Shown: piece by piece, positions 26,320 through 33,860 of the stretch | Layout: every line of letters starts with the position of its first letter | How positions within the stretch are numbered: position 1 is the stretch's first letter | Origin: Gracilibacillus salinarum | GTDB taxonomy: Bacteria; Bacillota; Bacilli; Bacillales; Amphibacillaceae | Assembly: GCF_022919575.1 (NCBI RefSeq) | Contig: NZ_CP095071.1 | Location: 372,001-436,000, forward strand | Length of the DNA stretch: 64,000 nt | Direction of reading: 5' to 3' | Position numbers and translations under genes: made by a program | Notes under the pieces: generated by a model | What the model was told of the DNA's origin: nothing | Databases searched by the model: none | Seen by the model: the letters and a program-made list of their open reading frames with translations, nothing else

Positions 26320-26346
26320 AGCATCTCCAACCGAGGTGCTTTTTTT
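26319..26346 (+). terminator. terminator after second HEPN-like gene
   Basis: AAGCATCTC pairs with GAGGTGCTT across a five-base loop, followed by TTTTTT. It is the same hairpin type as at 6075 and 6622. Confidence 0.8.
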
Positions 26347-26406
26347 ATACCCAAAAAATAGATAAGAGGGGGACTTACTTATAATGAAAACTAAGGAGAT
26401 GAAGAG

Positions 26407-26835
26407 ATGGGAGCTGTTAACTTGGAGCATTTAGAAGCTGCACGATTATATTTATTTGGTGATGTGAAATTTTTACATCTGTTGTTGTTATTGATGGCAT
26501 TGGATATTGTAACAGGTGTCTCAAAAGCAATAAAAAATGGAAAATTGTGGTCGCGAAAATCATTATTTGGATATGCACGTAAGTTGCTTATTTTAGTTGT
26601 GATTATTCTTGCCAATGTGGTAGATCAAATATTAAGTCTAAATGGTGCAGTCACTTATGCGACTGTGCTTTTTTACATTGCTAATGAAGGCTTAAGTATT
26701 GTAGAGAATCTTGCTGAGGTTGGCGTATTGGTACCAGCCGGATTAGCTGAAAAATTAAGAGCAATTGACAAAGATAACAGTCAGAGTATTACTGAAGAAA
26801 TCAGATCAGAATTTAATGACAAGGAGGAAAAATGA
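26407..26835 (+). CDS. phage holin (phi LC3/Cph1-type, holin_4 family)
   Basis: The 142-residue membrane protein starts at ATG behind AAGGAGATGAAGAG. Its first membrane segment carries LLLLLMALDIVTGVSKAIKNGKLWS, the hallmark of toxin-secretion/phage-lysis holins, followed by SLFGYARKLLILVVIILAN. A third segment and a charged C-terminal tail come last. It opens the membrane so the endolysin can reach the wall. The gene overlaps the endolysin gene. Confidence 0.9.
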   Translation: MGAVNLEHLEAARLYLFGDVKFLHLLLLLMALDIVTGVSKAIKNGKLWSRKSLFGYARKLLILVVIILANVVDQILSLNGAVTYATVLFYIANEGLSIVENLAEVGVLVPAGLAEKLRAIDKDNSQSITEEIRSEFNDKEEK

Positions 26836-27587
26836 TGAGATCTTTTATATGGCCAACTGACACGAGACGGGTAACAAGTAAAATGGGTGAAAGATGGGGA
26901 ACAGATCACAATGGTATAGATATAGCTGAAGGTGGTTATCATCCAATTTATGCTGTCGCTGATGGTGTCGTAACACGATCTTACACATCTGATAGCTATG
27001 GTGAGTGCATTATGATTAAGCACACTGTAAATGGACAAACGTGGGAGTCTGTATATGCACACATGAAAGGTAGATCCAGAACTGTATTCGTGGGGAACAA
27101 AGTAAAGCAAGGTCATCAAATTGGTATCATGGGTAATACCGGTCACTCTACGGGTCAGCATCTACATTTCGAATTGCATAAAGGAAGATGGAATATTGAT
27201 AAAACTGATAAAGTAGATCCACTTGATTACCTTGATAAGAACTTCGGTACCAACCTTACTGTAGATGGAAAATGGGCAGAAAAGACAACAAGAGGATTGC
27301 AAGAGTGTCTTGGAACTGTTGTTGATGGTGAAATCAGCGATCAAATCCGCAATGTTATCACTGAAGCATTTTATGGCGACACAATCGATTTCGGAAATGG
27401 TAAAAATGGTAGCTTGGTTATTAAAGCATTACAGAAGAAAATGGGTGCCAAAGTTGATGGTCTGTTAGGGCCGGAAACAATCGGCAAACTACAGAAGTAC
27501 CTGGGAACAACTTGTGATAAGAAATTAAGTCGTCCATCACTTGTAGTCAAAGAGTTGCAACGCCGTTTAAACAATGGAACATTCTAA
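26832..27587 (+). CDS. endolysin: M23 peptidase plus peptidoglycan-binding domain
   Basis: The 251-residue protein has an M23 (LytM) zinc peptidase domain in residues 1-135. Metal ligands lie in WGTDHNGIDIA (HxxxD) and GQHLHFEL (HxH). C-terminal repeats resemble cell-wall-binding modules: LTVDGKWAEKTTRGLQECLG and GSLVIKALQKKMGAKVDGLLGPETIGKLQ. It cuts peptide cross-bridges for lysis. No signal peptide, as expected with a holin. Either of two adjacent ATG codons may be the start. Confidence 0.92.
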   Translation: MMRSFIWPTDTRRVTSKMGERWGTDHNGIDIAEGGYHPIYAVADGVVTRSYTSDSYGECIMIKHTVNGQTWESVYAHMKGRSRTVFVGNKVKQGHQIGIMGNTGHSTGQHLHFELHKGRWNIDKTDKVDPLDYLDKNFGTNLTVDGKWAEKTTRGLQECLGTVVDGEISDQIRNVITEAFYGDTIDFGNGKNGSLVIKALQKKMGAKVDGLLGPETIGKLQKYLGTTCDKKLSRPSLVVKELQRRLNNGTF

Positions 27588-27646
27588 GACACCATTCAAT
27601 TAAGTATTACGTTTGTTTGATACTATTAATAAGTTGTTTATGTAAA

Positions 27647-27681
27647 AAGGAGCAGCGTGGAAAACTGCTCCTTGATTTTTT
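27647..27681. terminator. bidirectional terminator
   Basis: AAGGAGCAG pairs with CTGCTCCTT, followed by GATTTTTTTT on the plus strand and an A-run on the other side. It serves both the endolysin operon and the convergent membrane-protein gene. Confidence 0.75.
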
Positions 27682-28311
27682 TTAGATTAGTATAAAAATT
27701 ATATATATTGTATAAAAAATATTTATAGATAAAGATAATAAAGTCCATTTTAATATTTTATTACTAGTAGGCTTTACTACGTTATTAAAATCAAAATTTT
27801 TCATTTCAAAAGATAGATGATCACGTAAACCCCAAATGGCCTCATTGAGCCAAAGTAAATGAGTTTCAATTTCTTTATCTGTAGTATCAATTTCTTTTTG
27901 TAACATTCCACGAATTAATGCTAATAATTCAAAAACTTCGCTAATTTCAACTATTAGCCCAAGATCTTCATCAATTTCACGTTCATTACCCGAATTTAAA
28001 TATGGCGAGGATAATTCAATTGCTAAGCGTACTTTGTTATTTAAATTATCAAATTTATCATTAATGCCTTTACTGTCAGCATCTCTGGCGAGACTAAGAG
28101 TTTCATTTGCCAATTTAAATAGTTCTATATTTGCTTCATGTAAAGTATCTAATTTTTTTTCGAGGTATTTATCTTCTCCTTTTCTTTGCATATTTTCTCT
28201 CCAACGTTTATGTTGCATTAATTGGTTAATAAAAAGAACTACTAATGTAACTAGTCCTGCAATACCAGCGCTTATTACGGCACTTATAAAAGATATAAAC
28301 TCTTTTTCCAT
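27682..28311 (-). CDS. membrane-anchored coiled-coil protein, unknown function
   Basis: The 209-residue protein has a membrane segment near each end (SAVISAGIAGLVTLVVLFIN and WTLLSLSINIFYTIYIIFIL). The charged helical middle contains EKKLDTLHEANIELFKLANE. The gene runs against the lysis operon in the region between endolysin and attR where accessory genes gather. An upstream GCAGGAATTTTGTTGA near 28358-28373 (minus strand) resembles the prophage's recurring promoter element. Function unknown; a superinfection or defence role is only a guess. Confidence 0.6.
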   Translation of the reverse strand: MEKEFISFISAVISAGIAGLVTLVVLFINQLMQHKRWRENMQRKGEDKYLEKKLDTLHEANIELFKLANETLSLARDADSKGINDKFDNLNNKVRLAIELSSPYLNSGNEREIDEDLGLIVEISEVFELLALIRGMLQKEIDTTDKEIETHLLWLNEAIWGLRDHLSFEMKNFDFNNVVKPTSNKILKWTLLSLSINIFYTIYIIFILI

Positions 28312-28652
28312 TTATCAACAATCCTTAATTTAAAGTGTATTTAGTTTCTTCTACACCACTCAACAAAATTCCTGCAATAAATAAAAATGTGATGGATAAG
28401 CACAAAAGTTGCGAATAACGCAACAAGGTGATTTTTTTATTGTCAAAAATAATTTTATCATTTAAAATCTATATATACATAAAAAAAGAGAAGGCTTTAA
28501 TTAACAGGACCTCCCCAGGTATCAATGTTAATTGCCAACTCATTTTTTATAATATCATTTGATATTATAATACAATAAATGTTGTGGATTTTGCAACAAT
28601 TATTAAACCTTCTCTTTTTTATGTCTAATAAATGGAGAAAGGTGGAATAAGG

Positions 28653-28745
28653 ATGTATTTTGAAAGTAAGTATTTTTCACTTCGGGTGAATGCTGGATTT
28701 CTTACAGTTTTCTTTCTGTGGCTATTATCTTCTGGATTAATTTAA
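28653..28745 (+). CDS. possible 30-residue hydrophobic peptide (type I toxin-like)
   Basis: ATG 28653 is preceded by AAGG and encodes a 30-residue peptide ending in a hydrophobic stretch (FLTVFFLWLLSSGLI). In another frame the next 60 bases would read a second hydrophobic segment with a basic tail (IIFWINLIVKRILKKLEK). The region may therefore hold a frameshifted longer membrane peptide. Size and prophage setting recall Bacillus type I toxins, but there is no sequence match I can claim. Confidence 0.25.
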   Translation: MYFESKYFSLRVNAGFLTVFFLWLLSSGLI

Positions 28746-28800
28746 TTGTAAAGAGAATATTAAAAAAGCTAGAGAAGAACTATGACCACACTCTCCAACA

Positions 28801-28830
28801 CCCATCACATATTAGTGGTGGGATTTTTTG
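28801..28830 (+). terminator. strong Rho-independent terminator
   Basis: CCCATCAC pairs perfectly with GTGGTGGG-side bases across ATATTA, followed by ATTTTTTG. It would end a transcript from the toxin-like region. Confidence 0.8.
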
Positions 28831-29276
28831 TTAGTGCTATAAAAAACGGAGAGGGAGAAAAAACTCCCATCTCGTATTCTGGTTTTTATCCTGTTATTTC
28901 TAGAATTAGGATAAGTCCTTATTCCAATTTATTCAAACAATTTCCTCATTAAGCTACTTGAAGCTTTACCAGCTCAACACGTTACCGACCTTACCTTTAC
29001 GAACAGCATCGACATCATTTCAAATATGGAAGATTCTTATTAAGACTCATCATTGTATGATCCCATAAATCACCAAACAAACTTATATTTCATGGCAATC
29101 TGGTCTTGGCGTTATTGATCTTTTGATCAAAGTTGAGAGTAACATCAAAGCAACATCATGTGCTTTTTGGGGGATTAGTAATGAAACTTTATGACTATTT
29201 TTTTTGTTTATGACTAGACAAGCGGATGCTTTTTCCATTATTCTATTAATAATACATAAATTATGGAAGTGATCTA

Positions 29277-29678
29277 ATGGGGTATGCTAAAGTAAACAAC
29301 ATTACATTTTGCAAAGATATAACCATGCATGATGATGGAACCAATACATATCATAATGTTTTTGACGTTTTAACATTTGACAGTTTTCCTAAAAAATTGG
29401 AATTCTTAGTTATTGTAGGATTAGAGTATAATTTACAAGAAAGGGATAATAGACATTTTTATTTCCACTTTAAAAGTCCTAAAGGTAAAAAAATAGGAGA
29501 TAAAATTAAACAACAATTTGCTCCAAGTGAAAAGAAAAAGACTTTTATAGAAGGTCAATTTAAATTCAAGAACTTCCCTGTAGAGACAGAAGGGTTTTAT
29601 GAGTTTTATATTGAGTACAATGATGAAGTTATAGGAAGTAATTTAATTTATATACAAGACATGGAGGAGGGGGATTAG
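29277..29678 (+). CDS. DUF6941-like beta-sandwich protein
   Basis: The 133-residue protein starts at ATG behind GGAAGTGA. The pattern YAKVNNITFCKDITMHDDGT, FDVLTFDSFPKKLEFLVIVG and FKFKNFPVETEGFYEFYIEY resembles small DUF6941-type beta-sandwich proteins. These are found in accessory and defence-rich regions. It ends one base before the next gene, so the two form an operon. The family call is tentative and the function unknown. Confidence 0.5.
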   Translation: MGYAKVNNITFCKDITMHDDGTNTYHNVFDVLTFDSFPKKLEFLVIVGLEYNLQERDNRHFYFHFKSPKGKKIGDKIKQQFAPSEKKKTFIEGQFKFKNFPVETEGFYEFYIEYNDEVIGSNLIYIQDMEEGD

Positions 29679-29679
29679 T

Positions 29680-30513
29680 TTGAGTGAGGTGGCAGTGGAT
29701 TATAAAGAACGATTTACTGTAGAGAACGATGGTAAACTACAAACTATTCATCCTAGACGTTTGCATAAAAATAAAAAAAGAAGCTCAAAGATTAAAAGGA
29801 TATCCCCTTCGGCAATGTCAGAAATGATAACCTCGAAAGTAGAATACATAGAGATAATTAATGAGTTTGATTTTTCAGATGGAATCGGGAGTAAAAAAGC
29901 AGAAAAAGGGAATATAAACAATGTAAGGGAGCATAAAGTTAGTAAAAAGCCCTATAGTAAGGTGGTTGCTACCATGTTTCTTTCTCAACCTTTTTTTAAA
30001 GAATCTACTCTTCTTGCAAAAGAACAAATTGAAAATGACATGTTTAAAGACATAAAGCATTTGTCGTTTTGGGCAATAATAGGAAATATTGTTACTGCTG
30101 TTTTTAGTATTCCTTTTTGGATTATTGTAATATTACTTATATTCTTAGCATTAACTGAGTGTATTTACTCAATTGGTAAAAGATTCAGGTTGCCAGGTAT
30201 TGATTATTCTCCTATTTCTAAAGCAATAGTATTAATAAGTTTATTAGGCCTTTTTTTAGTTGTATCAGTTGTGCAAATAGGCATGAACTACTTTTTAGCT
30301 TTGGGGCAGGGTATGCCGATAACTCAGTTAGCCGAGGAATCCCCTAAGTATGCTCAGCTTTTTCTGCAGTTTGCTAATTTGCAGACGTTGCTTGGATTTA
30401 TCTTAATTTCGTTTTATATAAATTCTATTAGAAAAATGGTAATGTATGGTACAGGATTAAAAACTTCGGAATGGGATGAGAAAGCCATGAAGCAGCATCC
30501 AGAAAATTTATAA
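29680..30513 (+). CDS. multi-span membrane protein, partner of the DUF6941-like gene
   Basis: The 277-residue protein starts at TTG; its GGAGGAGGGGG site overlaps the end of the previous gene. About 120 soluble, basic N-terminal residues (KNKKRSSKIKRISPSAMSEM) are followed by membrane segments near residues 130-160 (AIIGNIVTAVFSIPFWIIVI), 188-210 and 235-250. Tight coupling to a soluble beta-sandwich partner suggests a sensor/effector or superinfection pair, but this is conjecture. Confidence 0.55.
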   Translation: MSEVAVDYKERFTVENDGKLQTIHPRRLHKNKKRSSKIKRISPSAMSEMITSKVEYIEIINEFDFSDGIGSKKAEKGNINNVREHKVSKKPYSKVVATMFLSQPFFKESTLLAKEQIENDMFKDIKHLSFWAIIGNIVTAVFSIPFWIIVILLIFLALTECIYSIGKRFRLPGIDYSPISKAIVLISLLGLFLVVSVVQIGMNYFLALGQGMPITQLAEESPKYAQLFLQFANLQTLLGFILISFYINSIRKMVMYGTGLKTSEWDEKAMKQHPENL

Positions 30514-30536
30514 TGAATTAATTATCTTTAAGATTA

Positions 30537-30575
30537 AGTCCTTACTGTCCAATATAGTTTTGAATGGTAAGGACT
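30537..30575. terminator. possible bidirectional terminator
   Basis: AGTCCTTAC pairs with GTAAGGACT across a 21-base loop between convergent genes. T-runs are weak on both sides. Confidence 0.4.
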
Positions 30576-30942
30576 ATTCCTTCATTTCAGCCTTCTCAAA
30601 ATACTCCTCTAAAATAACTAACACTTTCTTACGAATAGCTGGCTTAAAATAATTTCGTTTTTCTTCTTTGCCTTTACAATAAAAGGTGTATTCTGTAAAT
30701 GTATCTGTCTGATTAGTTTCCAGCACAGCGATTTTTTCCTGGCTAATTCTTATCTTTAACTTACGTCTTTCCTCAATGGCTTTTTTCTCGATTGTTTCAA
30801 GCAATCTTATATACGGTTCGTTGATCTTGAAGATAGTTTGGCTGCGTAATTTTTCTAAATCCTTCTGTATTACTTGTATGGCCATAGATAAAAATAAATA
30901 ACGTGATCCAATTTTATATTCTTCTTCACTTATATTCCTCAT
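30574..30942 (-). CDS. SOS-controlled phage protein, unknown function
   Basis: The 122-residue protein starts at ATG with GAGGTGA eight bases upstream. It is helical and basic (IRLLETIEKKAIEERRKLKIR) with a C-terminal FKPAIRKKVLVILEEYFEKAE. No domain recognised. Its promoter has TATAAT (minus strand, 30978-30983) followed immediately by a LexA box. The gene should therefore be induced by DNA damage, as are yolD/uvrX-type genes in other Bacillus prophages. Confidence 0.6.
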   Translation of the reverse strand: MRNISEEEYKIGSRYLFLSMAIQVIQKDLEKLRSQTIFKINEPYIRLLETIEKKAIEERRKLKIRISQEKIAVLETNQTDTFTEYTFYCKGKEEKRNYFKPAIRKKVLVILEEYFEKAEMKE

Positions 30943-30962
30943 CTTTTTTTCACCTCATCACA

Positions 30963-30976
30963 AGAACGTTTGTTCT
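30963..30976 (-). promoter_or_regulatory. LexA (SOS) box in prophage promoter
   Basis: AGAACGTTTGTTCT matches the Bacillus LexA consensus core GAAC-N4-GTTC as a perfect dyad. It lies between the -10 hexamer and the start codon of the minus-strand gene ending at 30942, where LexA would block transcription. Confidence 0.8.
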
Positions 30977-31018
30977 TATTATATACCTGATAACAAAAAA
31001 GACGCAAATTGAATTTTA

Positions 31019-31056
31019 TGGAAGGGAAATTCTAATTTTTGTCGAAATAGTAAATA
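31019..31056 (+). promoter_or_regulatory. recurring promoter-like element, copy 3
   Basis: GGGAAATTCTAATTTTTGTC, then GAAATAGTAAATATG, aligns with the elements at 5297 and 25700 (GGAATTTC, TTTTGTCGAA, TAATATG). It precedes the 85-residue gene at 31085. Confidence 0.4.
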
Positions 31057-31084
31057 TGTCGTGTTGGAAAAGGAGAGTAAACAT

Positions 31085-31342
31085 ATGGTAGATGTAAAAA
31101 TTAAATTAGAAATAAAGACAACGGTAGATGTTGAAGATTATTCAATATTAATAAAGGTATATGATCATCAATTGAAGAAAAACTTCTTCTGTTTTGAAGA
31201 GGATGTAGAGCATTTGAGAGATGATGGACTACGAAACTATATTCTAGATAATATGTATGATATAAAAGCTGGGAAATTTCATGTAGATGAATTTGAACCT
31301 TCTGCAAAACGTGATTTTCCAAATATACTTAGAAGAAGTTAA
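31085..31342 (+). CDS. small hypothetical phage accessory protein
   Basis: The 85-residue acidic protein starts at ATG 31085, nine bases after AGGAG. Beta strands (VKIKLEIKTTVDVEDYSILI) are followed by a helical half (EEDVEHLRDDGLRNYILDNM). It has its own promoter-like element and terminator. No family recognised. Confidence 0.55.
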   Translation: MVDVKIKLEIKTTVDVEDYSILIKVYDHQLKKNFFCFEEDVEHLRDDGLRNYILDNMYDIKAGKFHVDEFEPSAKRDFPNILRRS

Positions 31343-31345
31343 ACT

Positions 31346-31380
31346 AAAAGGCACCTACTTAAAATGCAGGTGCCTTTTAT
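31346..31380 (+). terminator. Rho-independent terminator
   Basis: AAAAGGCACCT pairs with AGGTGCCTTTT across a twelve-base loop, right after the 85-residue gene. Confidence 0.85.
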
Positions 31381-31450
31381 AATATTTAGTCATCTTTACA
31401 TATAGGAAAATAATGCTAGAATGTTTATAAAAGACTAGGGGGAGATCAAA

Positions 31451-32155
31451 TTGAAGAAGTACATATTGATTTTATTACTGTTATTTGTTGTAGCTTGTTC
31501 TAGTGATAATACGAGTGGTGAGGTTGAAGCTGATGATCAAAGTCAAAGTGAAGAAGTCGAAACAGGAGAAGAAGCAAACGATACTGGTAATGAGGAAGAA
31601 GACGAGAATAAAGAAACTGAAAACGCCAGAACCCAAGAAGATATTGAACAAGAAGGGAGACTGACAGAAGTAGGAGATATTTCTGAAGATCAACACGGTA
31701 AAGTTGAATTACTTAAAATAGCCAATATCAATGAAACGATAGAGCATGGTCCTTTAGAAATAAACTTTGTAAATGCAAAAATTTTAAAATGGTCTGATAT
31801 TCCAAGTAATATAGTGAATCAAGCATCTCGTTTTGGAGATGTCACAGATGATGAATTTGATTTTCTTCAAATTCGAATGATTGTAGAAAATACTAGCGAT
31901 AAGGACATAATTTTTTACGGGATAGATAGTATTGTTACAGACAATAAGCAACAAATAGAGGCGGCTAGTGAAGAGTTTTTAGGGAATTTCGTTGATGGTG
32001 AATATCTAGGTAATGTAAAAAAAGAATATGTACAGGGTTATATATTAAAAGATTCTGATATTAAAAATCTAAGGGTTGTGTTTTCCTATGTTGAGGAAAT
32101 GGACACTTATGAAACAATAGCCGAAAAACTAGACTATGACATTAATTTTGAATAA
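31451..32155 (+). CDS. prophage-encoded lipoprotein (DUF4352/DUF5067-like)
   Basis: The 234-residue protein starts at TTG behind AGGGGGAG. It has a lipoprotein signal peptide with lipobox VVAC at about residues 13-16. A very acidic linker rich in E and D (17-65) precedes a beta-rich domain (INETIEHGPLEINFVNAKIL, FLQIRMIVENTSDKDIIF) like the telokin-type DUF4352/DUF5067 group. It would sit on the outer face of the membrane of the lysogen. It is the last phage gene before attR, a common place for lysogenic-conversion genes. Confidence 0.7.
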   Translation: MKKYILILLLLFVVACSSDNTSGEVEADDQSQSEEVETGEEANDTGNEEEDENKETENARTQEDIEQEGRLTEVGDISEDQHGKVELLKIANINETIEHGPLEINFVNAKILKWSDIPSNIVNQASRFGDVTDDEFDFLQIRMIVENTSDKDIIFYGIDSIVTDNKQQIEAASEEFLGNFVDGEYLGNVKKEYVQGYILKDSDIKNLRVVFSYVEEMDTYETIAEKLDYDINFE

Positions 32156-32159
32156 AAGC

Positions 32160-32187
32160 TTAGCACCTACTATTCGGTAGGTGCTAA
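32160..32187 (+). terminator. hairpin after lipoprotein gene
   Basis: TTAGCACCTAC pairs perfectly with GTAGGTGCTAA across TATTCG. The following T-run is poor (TTGTAAAA). Confidence 0.6.
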
Positions 32188-32236
32188 TTGTAAAAGTATA
32201 AACCTGTACGGATACGTAAATTTGTCGCTATTTTTA

Positions 32237-32267
32237 CACCCACGAAACACCCACGAGCCACCCACGA
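32237..32267. repeat. CACCCACGA direct repeats, probable integrase arm sites
   Basis: Three perfect copies of CACCCACGA lie at 32237-32245, 32248-32256 and 32259-32267 with an exact 11-base (one helical turn) period. Short tandem direct repeats like this flank the core of attP in tyrosine-integrase phages. They mark the right end of the prophage. Confidence 0.5.
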
Positions 32268-32470
32268 ATTTTGAAAAAAGGTGACATTATTTGATTTAAT
32301 CAATAATTTAAAATGCTAATTTATCAAGCATTTAATATAAATATACCGAGTTTCTTCCTATTAAAATGTAGTCCGTACGCAAGTACACCCTTGGGAAAGA
32401 GAACAATATATCCAGTCTTATTAATAAGCAGAAACCCTTGGCACTGTTGGTGTCGGGGTTTTTCTATTTA
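32268..32470. other. probable attR end of the prophage (core not definable)
   Basis: Gene content changes from phage to host here. The stretch contains AT-rich DNA and a terminator-like element (AAACCC...GGGGTTTTT, 32432-32463). The attachment core cannot be named because attL lies outside the window. Confidence 0.35.
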
Positions 32471-32542
32471 TATATCTTAATCTTTTACCATAAAATGATT
32501 TATCTATCCATATTTGAAAAACTTAGCATTCTTGTTTTATAA

Positions 32543-32775
32543 GCTTAAAGTCTATAAGTACAGTCATAGAAGTAATCATGCCGAACAAGAAAATGAGTAC
32601 TTATAATATGGTTTATGTTAGCTGCTTAGTGATAATTTTGAAATGATTCATGTGCTGGAATACCGCTTCGGCCAACCACTCCGTGCCCGCAGGACGCGGA
32701 GCCTATTTCCGGAGCTTTGCTAAGCAGATAATCTATATCAAAATTACCATTTTGCCATACTGCCTTTGTTAACGC
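32543..32775. mobile_element. interspersed repeat, copy A (internally deleted)
   Basis: Starts with the family leader (TATAAGTACAGTCATAGAAG) and the left terminal sequence (TTATAATATGGTTTATGTTA, 32601-32620), then CCAACCACTCCG. It jumps directly to the right-arm sequence ending in GCCTATTTCCGGAGCTTTGC. Compared with copies at 45.7 and 61.2 kb the whole centre is missing. It contains no gene; a 79-codon frame on the minus strand here is a by-product of the repeat. Confidence 0.75.
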
Positions 32776-32782
32776 AAAATAG

Positions 32783-32806
32783 GATCGTTCTCCTACGAGA
32801 ACGATC
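32783..32806. terminator. perfect inverted repeat, possible terminator of nuclease gene
   Basis: GATCGTTCTC and GAGAACGATC are perfect arms around CTAC, about 50 bases beyond the 3' end of the minus-strand nuclease gene; TATTTT follows on that strand. Confidence 0.5.
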
Positions 32807-32855
32807 TTATTACATGTTAAAAATGTAGAGAAAGCGAGAAGGCTTTTAACGTGTG

Positions 32856-33761
32856 TTAAGGACAATCTCTACCTAGCTTAAAATTAATTTTGTCCGCGTA
32901 TTCTGGAAAATCAATAAGTGGATTTCTATTCTTCTGAATATGGTAGATTTCTTTGTTACGGTGTTTTTCGTAAATGGATACTTCGAAAGTTTGATGCCAG
33001 TTTAGCAGGGTGTCAATATCCTTATCGTTGTATTGACTAACTATCCCAGGATATCTAATTAAGAAGTATAATGTCGCTCTGGCAACCACACCTTTTCCGC
33101 TTTCAGGTTCAAACTTTTCTTCATCGTATTTTCCGCATTGTGTTTTTATTGTTTCAATATTCATCTCTGGTGTGTAGTCCTCGAAATCTACATAAGGGTA
33201 ATTAGATCTGGTCGAGTTACATGTTTTATCGCATGTGAAAAGATGATGCAGATCACCTCTCATTGGATTATCTTCATCAAACCATGACTGAGGAACAACA
33301 TGTTCACAATTAAACATGTTTTGGCGTTCAATTTTAGCTACTGTTTTTATCCAAGTATTATCATCTTTCGTTTTATTGCTTGCCAAATTTTGAAACGCTT
33401 GTTTTCTAATTTGTACTGCTTCATGATCTTCTTTTATGGTTTGTTCAGGATCTTTGTGGTTTCCTGAATAGATACTTTTCAGGTTGCCATCCAAATGAAG
33501 GTCGACTGTTGAATAAAGGTAGTCGCGTGTTTCGGAATTATAGGGTAGTTGGTTTTCATGTGTGCTTGTCGTTAAATGGTTTAGTTGCTCATATAAGTTG
33601 GGGGAGTTTTTTTTATCAAAGTTAATGTGCTGGTAATATGCCTTGATAAGACGTAAATCTTCTTCTTTGTCATAGTATTCGTTTGTATTTTTATTTTTGT
33701 TTTGATTAACCTTTAATTTCATTAGCGTGTGACTTAATTTTTCACTTTCCAATTTGTTCAT
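32856..33761 (-). CDS. endonuclease I-like (EndA/BsnI family) nuclease
   Basis: The 301-residue protein carries the endonuclease I signature: NMFNCEHVVPQSWFDEDNPM, then RGDLHHLFTCDKTCNSTRSN and YPYVDF. Catalytic His lies in the EHVVPQSW beta-beta-alpha-metal motif. Family members cut DNA and RNA without sequence preference and are usually exported. Here no signal peptide is visible; the N-terminus is charged and polar (KLKVNQNKNKNTNEYYDKEE). It may thus act inside the cell, leave by another route, or be mis-started. It follows ispA on the same strand. Confidence 0.82.
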   Translation of the reverse strand: MNKLESEKLSHTLMKLKVNQNKNKNTNEYYDKEEDLRLIKAYYQHINFDKKNSPNLYEQLNHLTTSTHENQLPYNSETRDYLYSTVDLHLDGNLKSIYSGNHKDPEQTIKEDHEAVQIRKQAFQNLASNKTKDDNTWIKTVAKIERQNMFNCEHVVPQSWFDEDNPMRGDLHHLFTCDKTCNSTRSNYPYVDFEDYTPEMNIETIKTQCGKYDEEKFEPESGKGVVARATLYFLIRYPGIVSQYNDKDIDTLLNWHQTFEVSIYEKHRNKEIYHIQKNRNPLIDFPEYADKINFKLGRDCP

Positions 33762-33860
33762 GATTTTCCCCTTTCTTTATGACATAAGAAATGGATAGAA
33801 AGGTAGGTGCTAGCATCCTACCGGAACTGATGTTACCATTGTTGCTTGGAAAATGATTGT

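Larger units (their letters stand above)
28312..29276. other. 965-base region without a secure gene; structured RNA/type I toxin candidate
   Basis: A long inverted repeat (arms 28482-28499 and 28601-28620, AAAAAAGAGAAGG) encloses a smaller palindrome TATAATATCA/TGATATTATA near 28550-28573. Then follow a small hydrophobic reading frame at 28653 and a perfect terminator at 28801-28830. Bases 28860-29276 have no frame I can support. A weak hairpin (AAAGCA/TGCTTTTT) lies near 29150-29170, before the next gene. Confidence 0.4.

Noticed and set aside
1..32470. tRNA or rRNA genes
   Set aside because: No cloverleaf with a GGTTCGA-type arm or rRNA-like sequence was seen in the prophage; I also found none in the host part, though a covariance search was not possible.
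32626..32865. A 79-codon minus-strand frame
   Set aside because: It overlaps repeat copy A and the 3' end of the nuclease gene and has no coding character.
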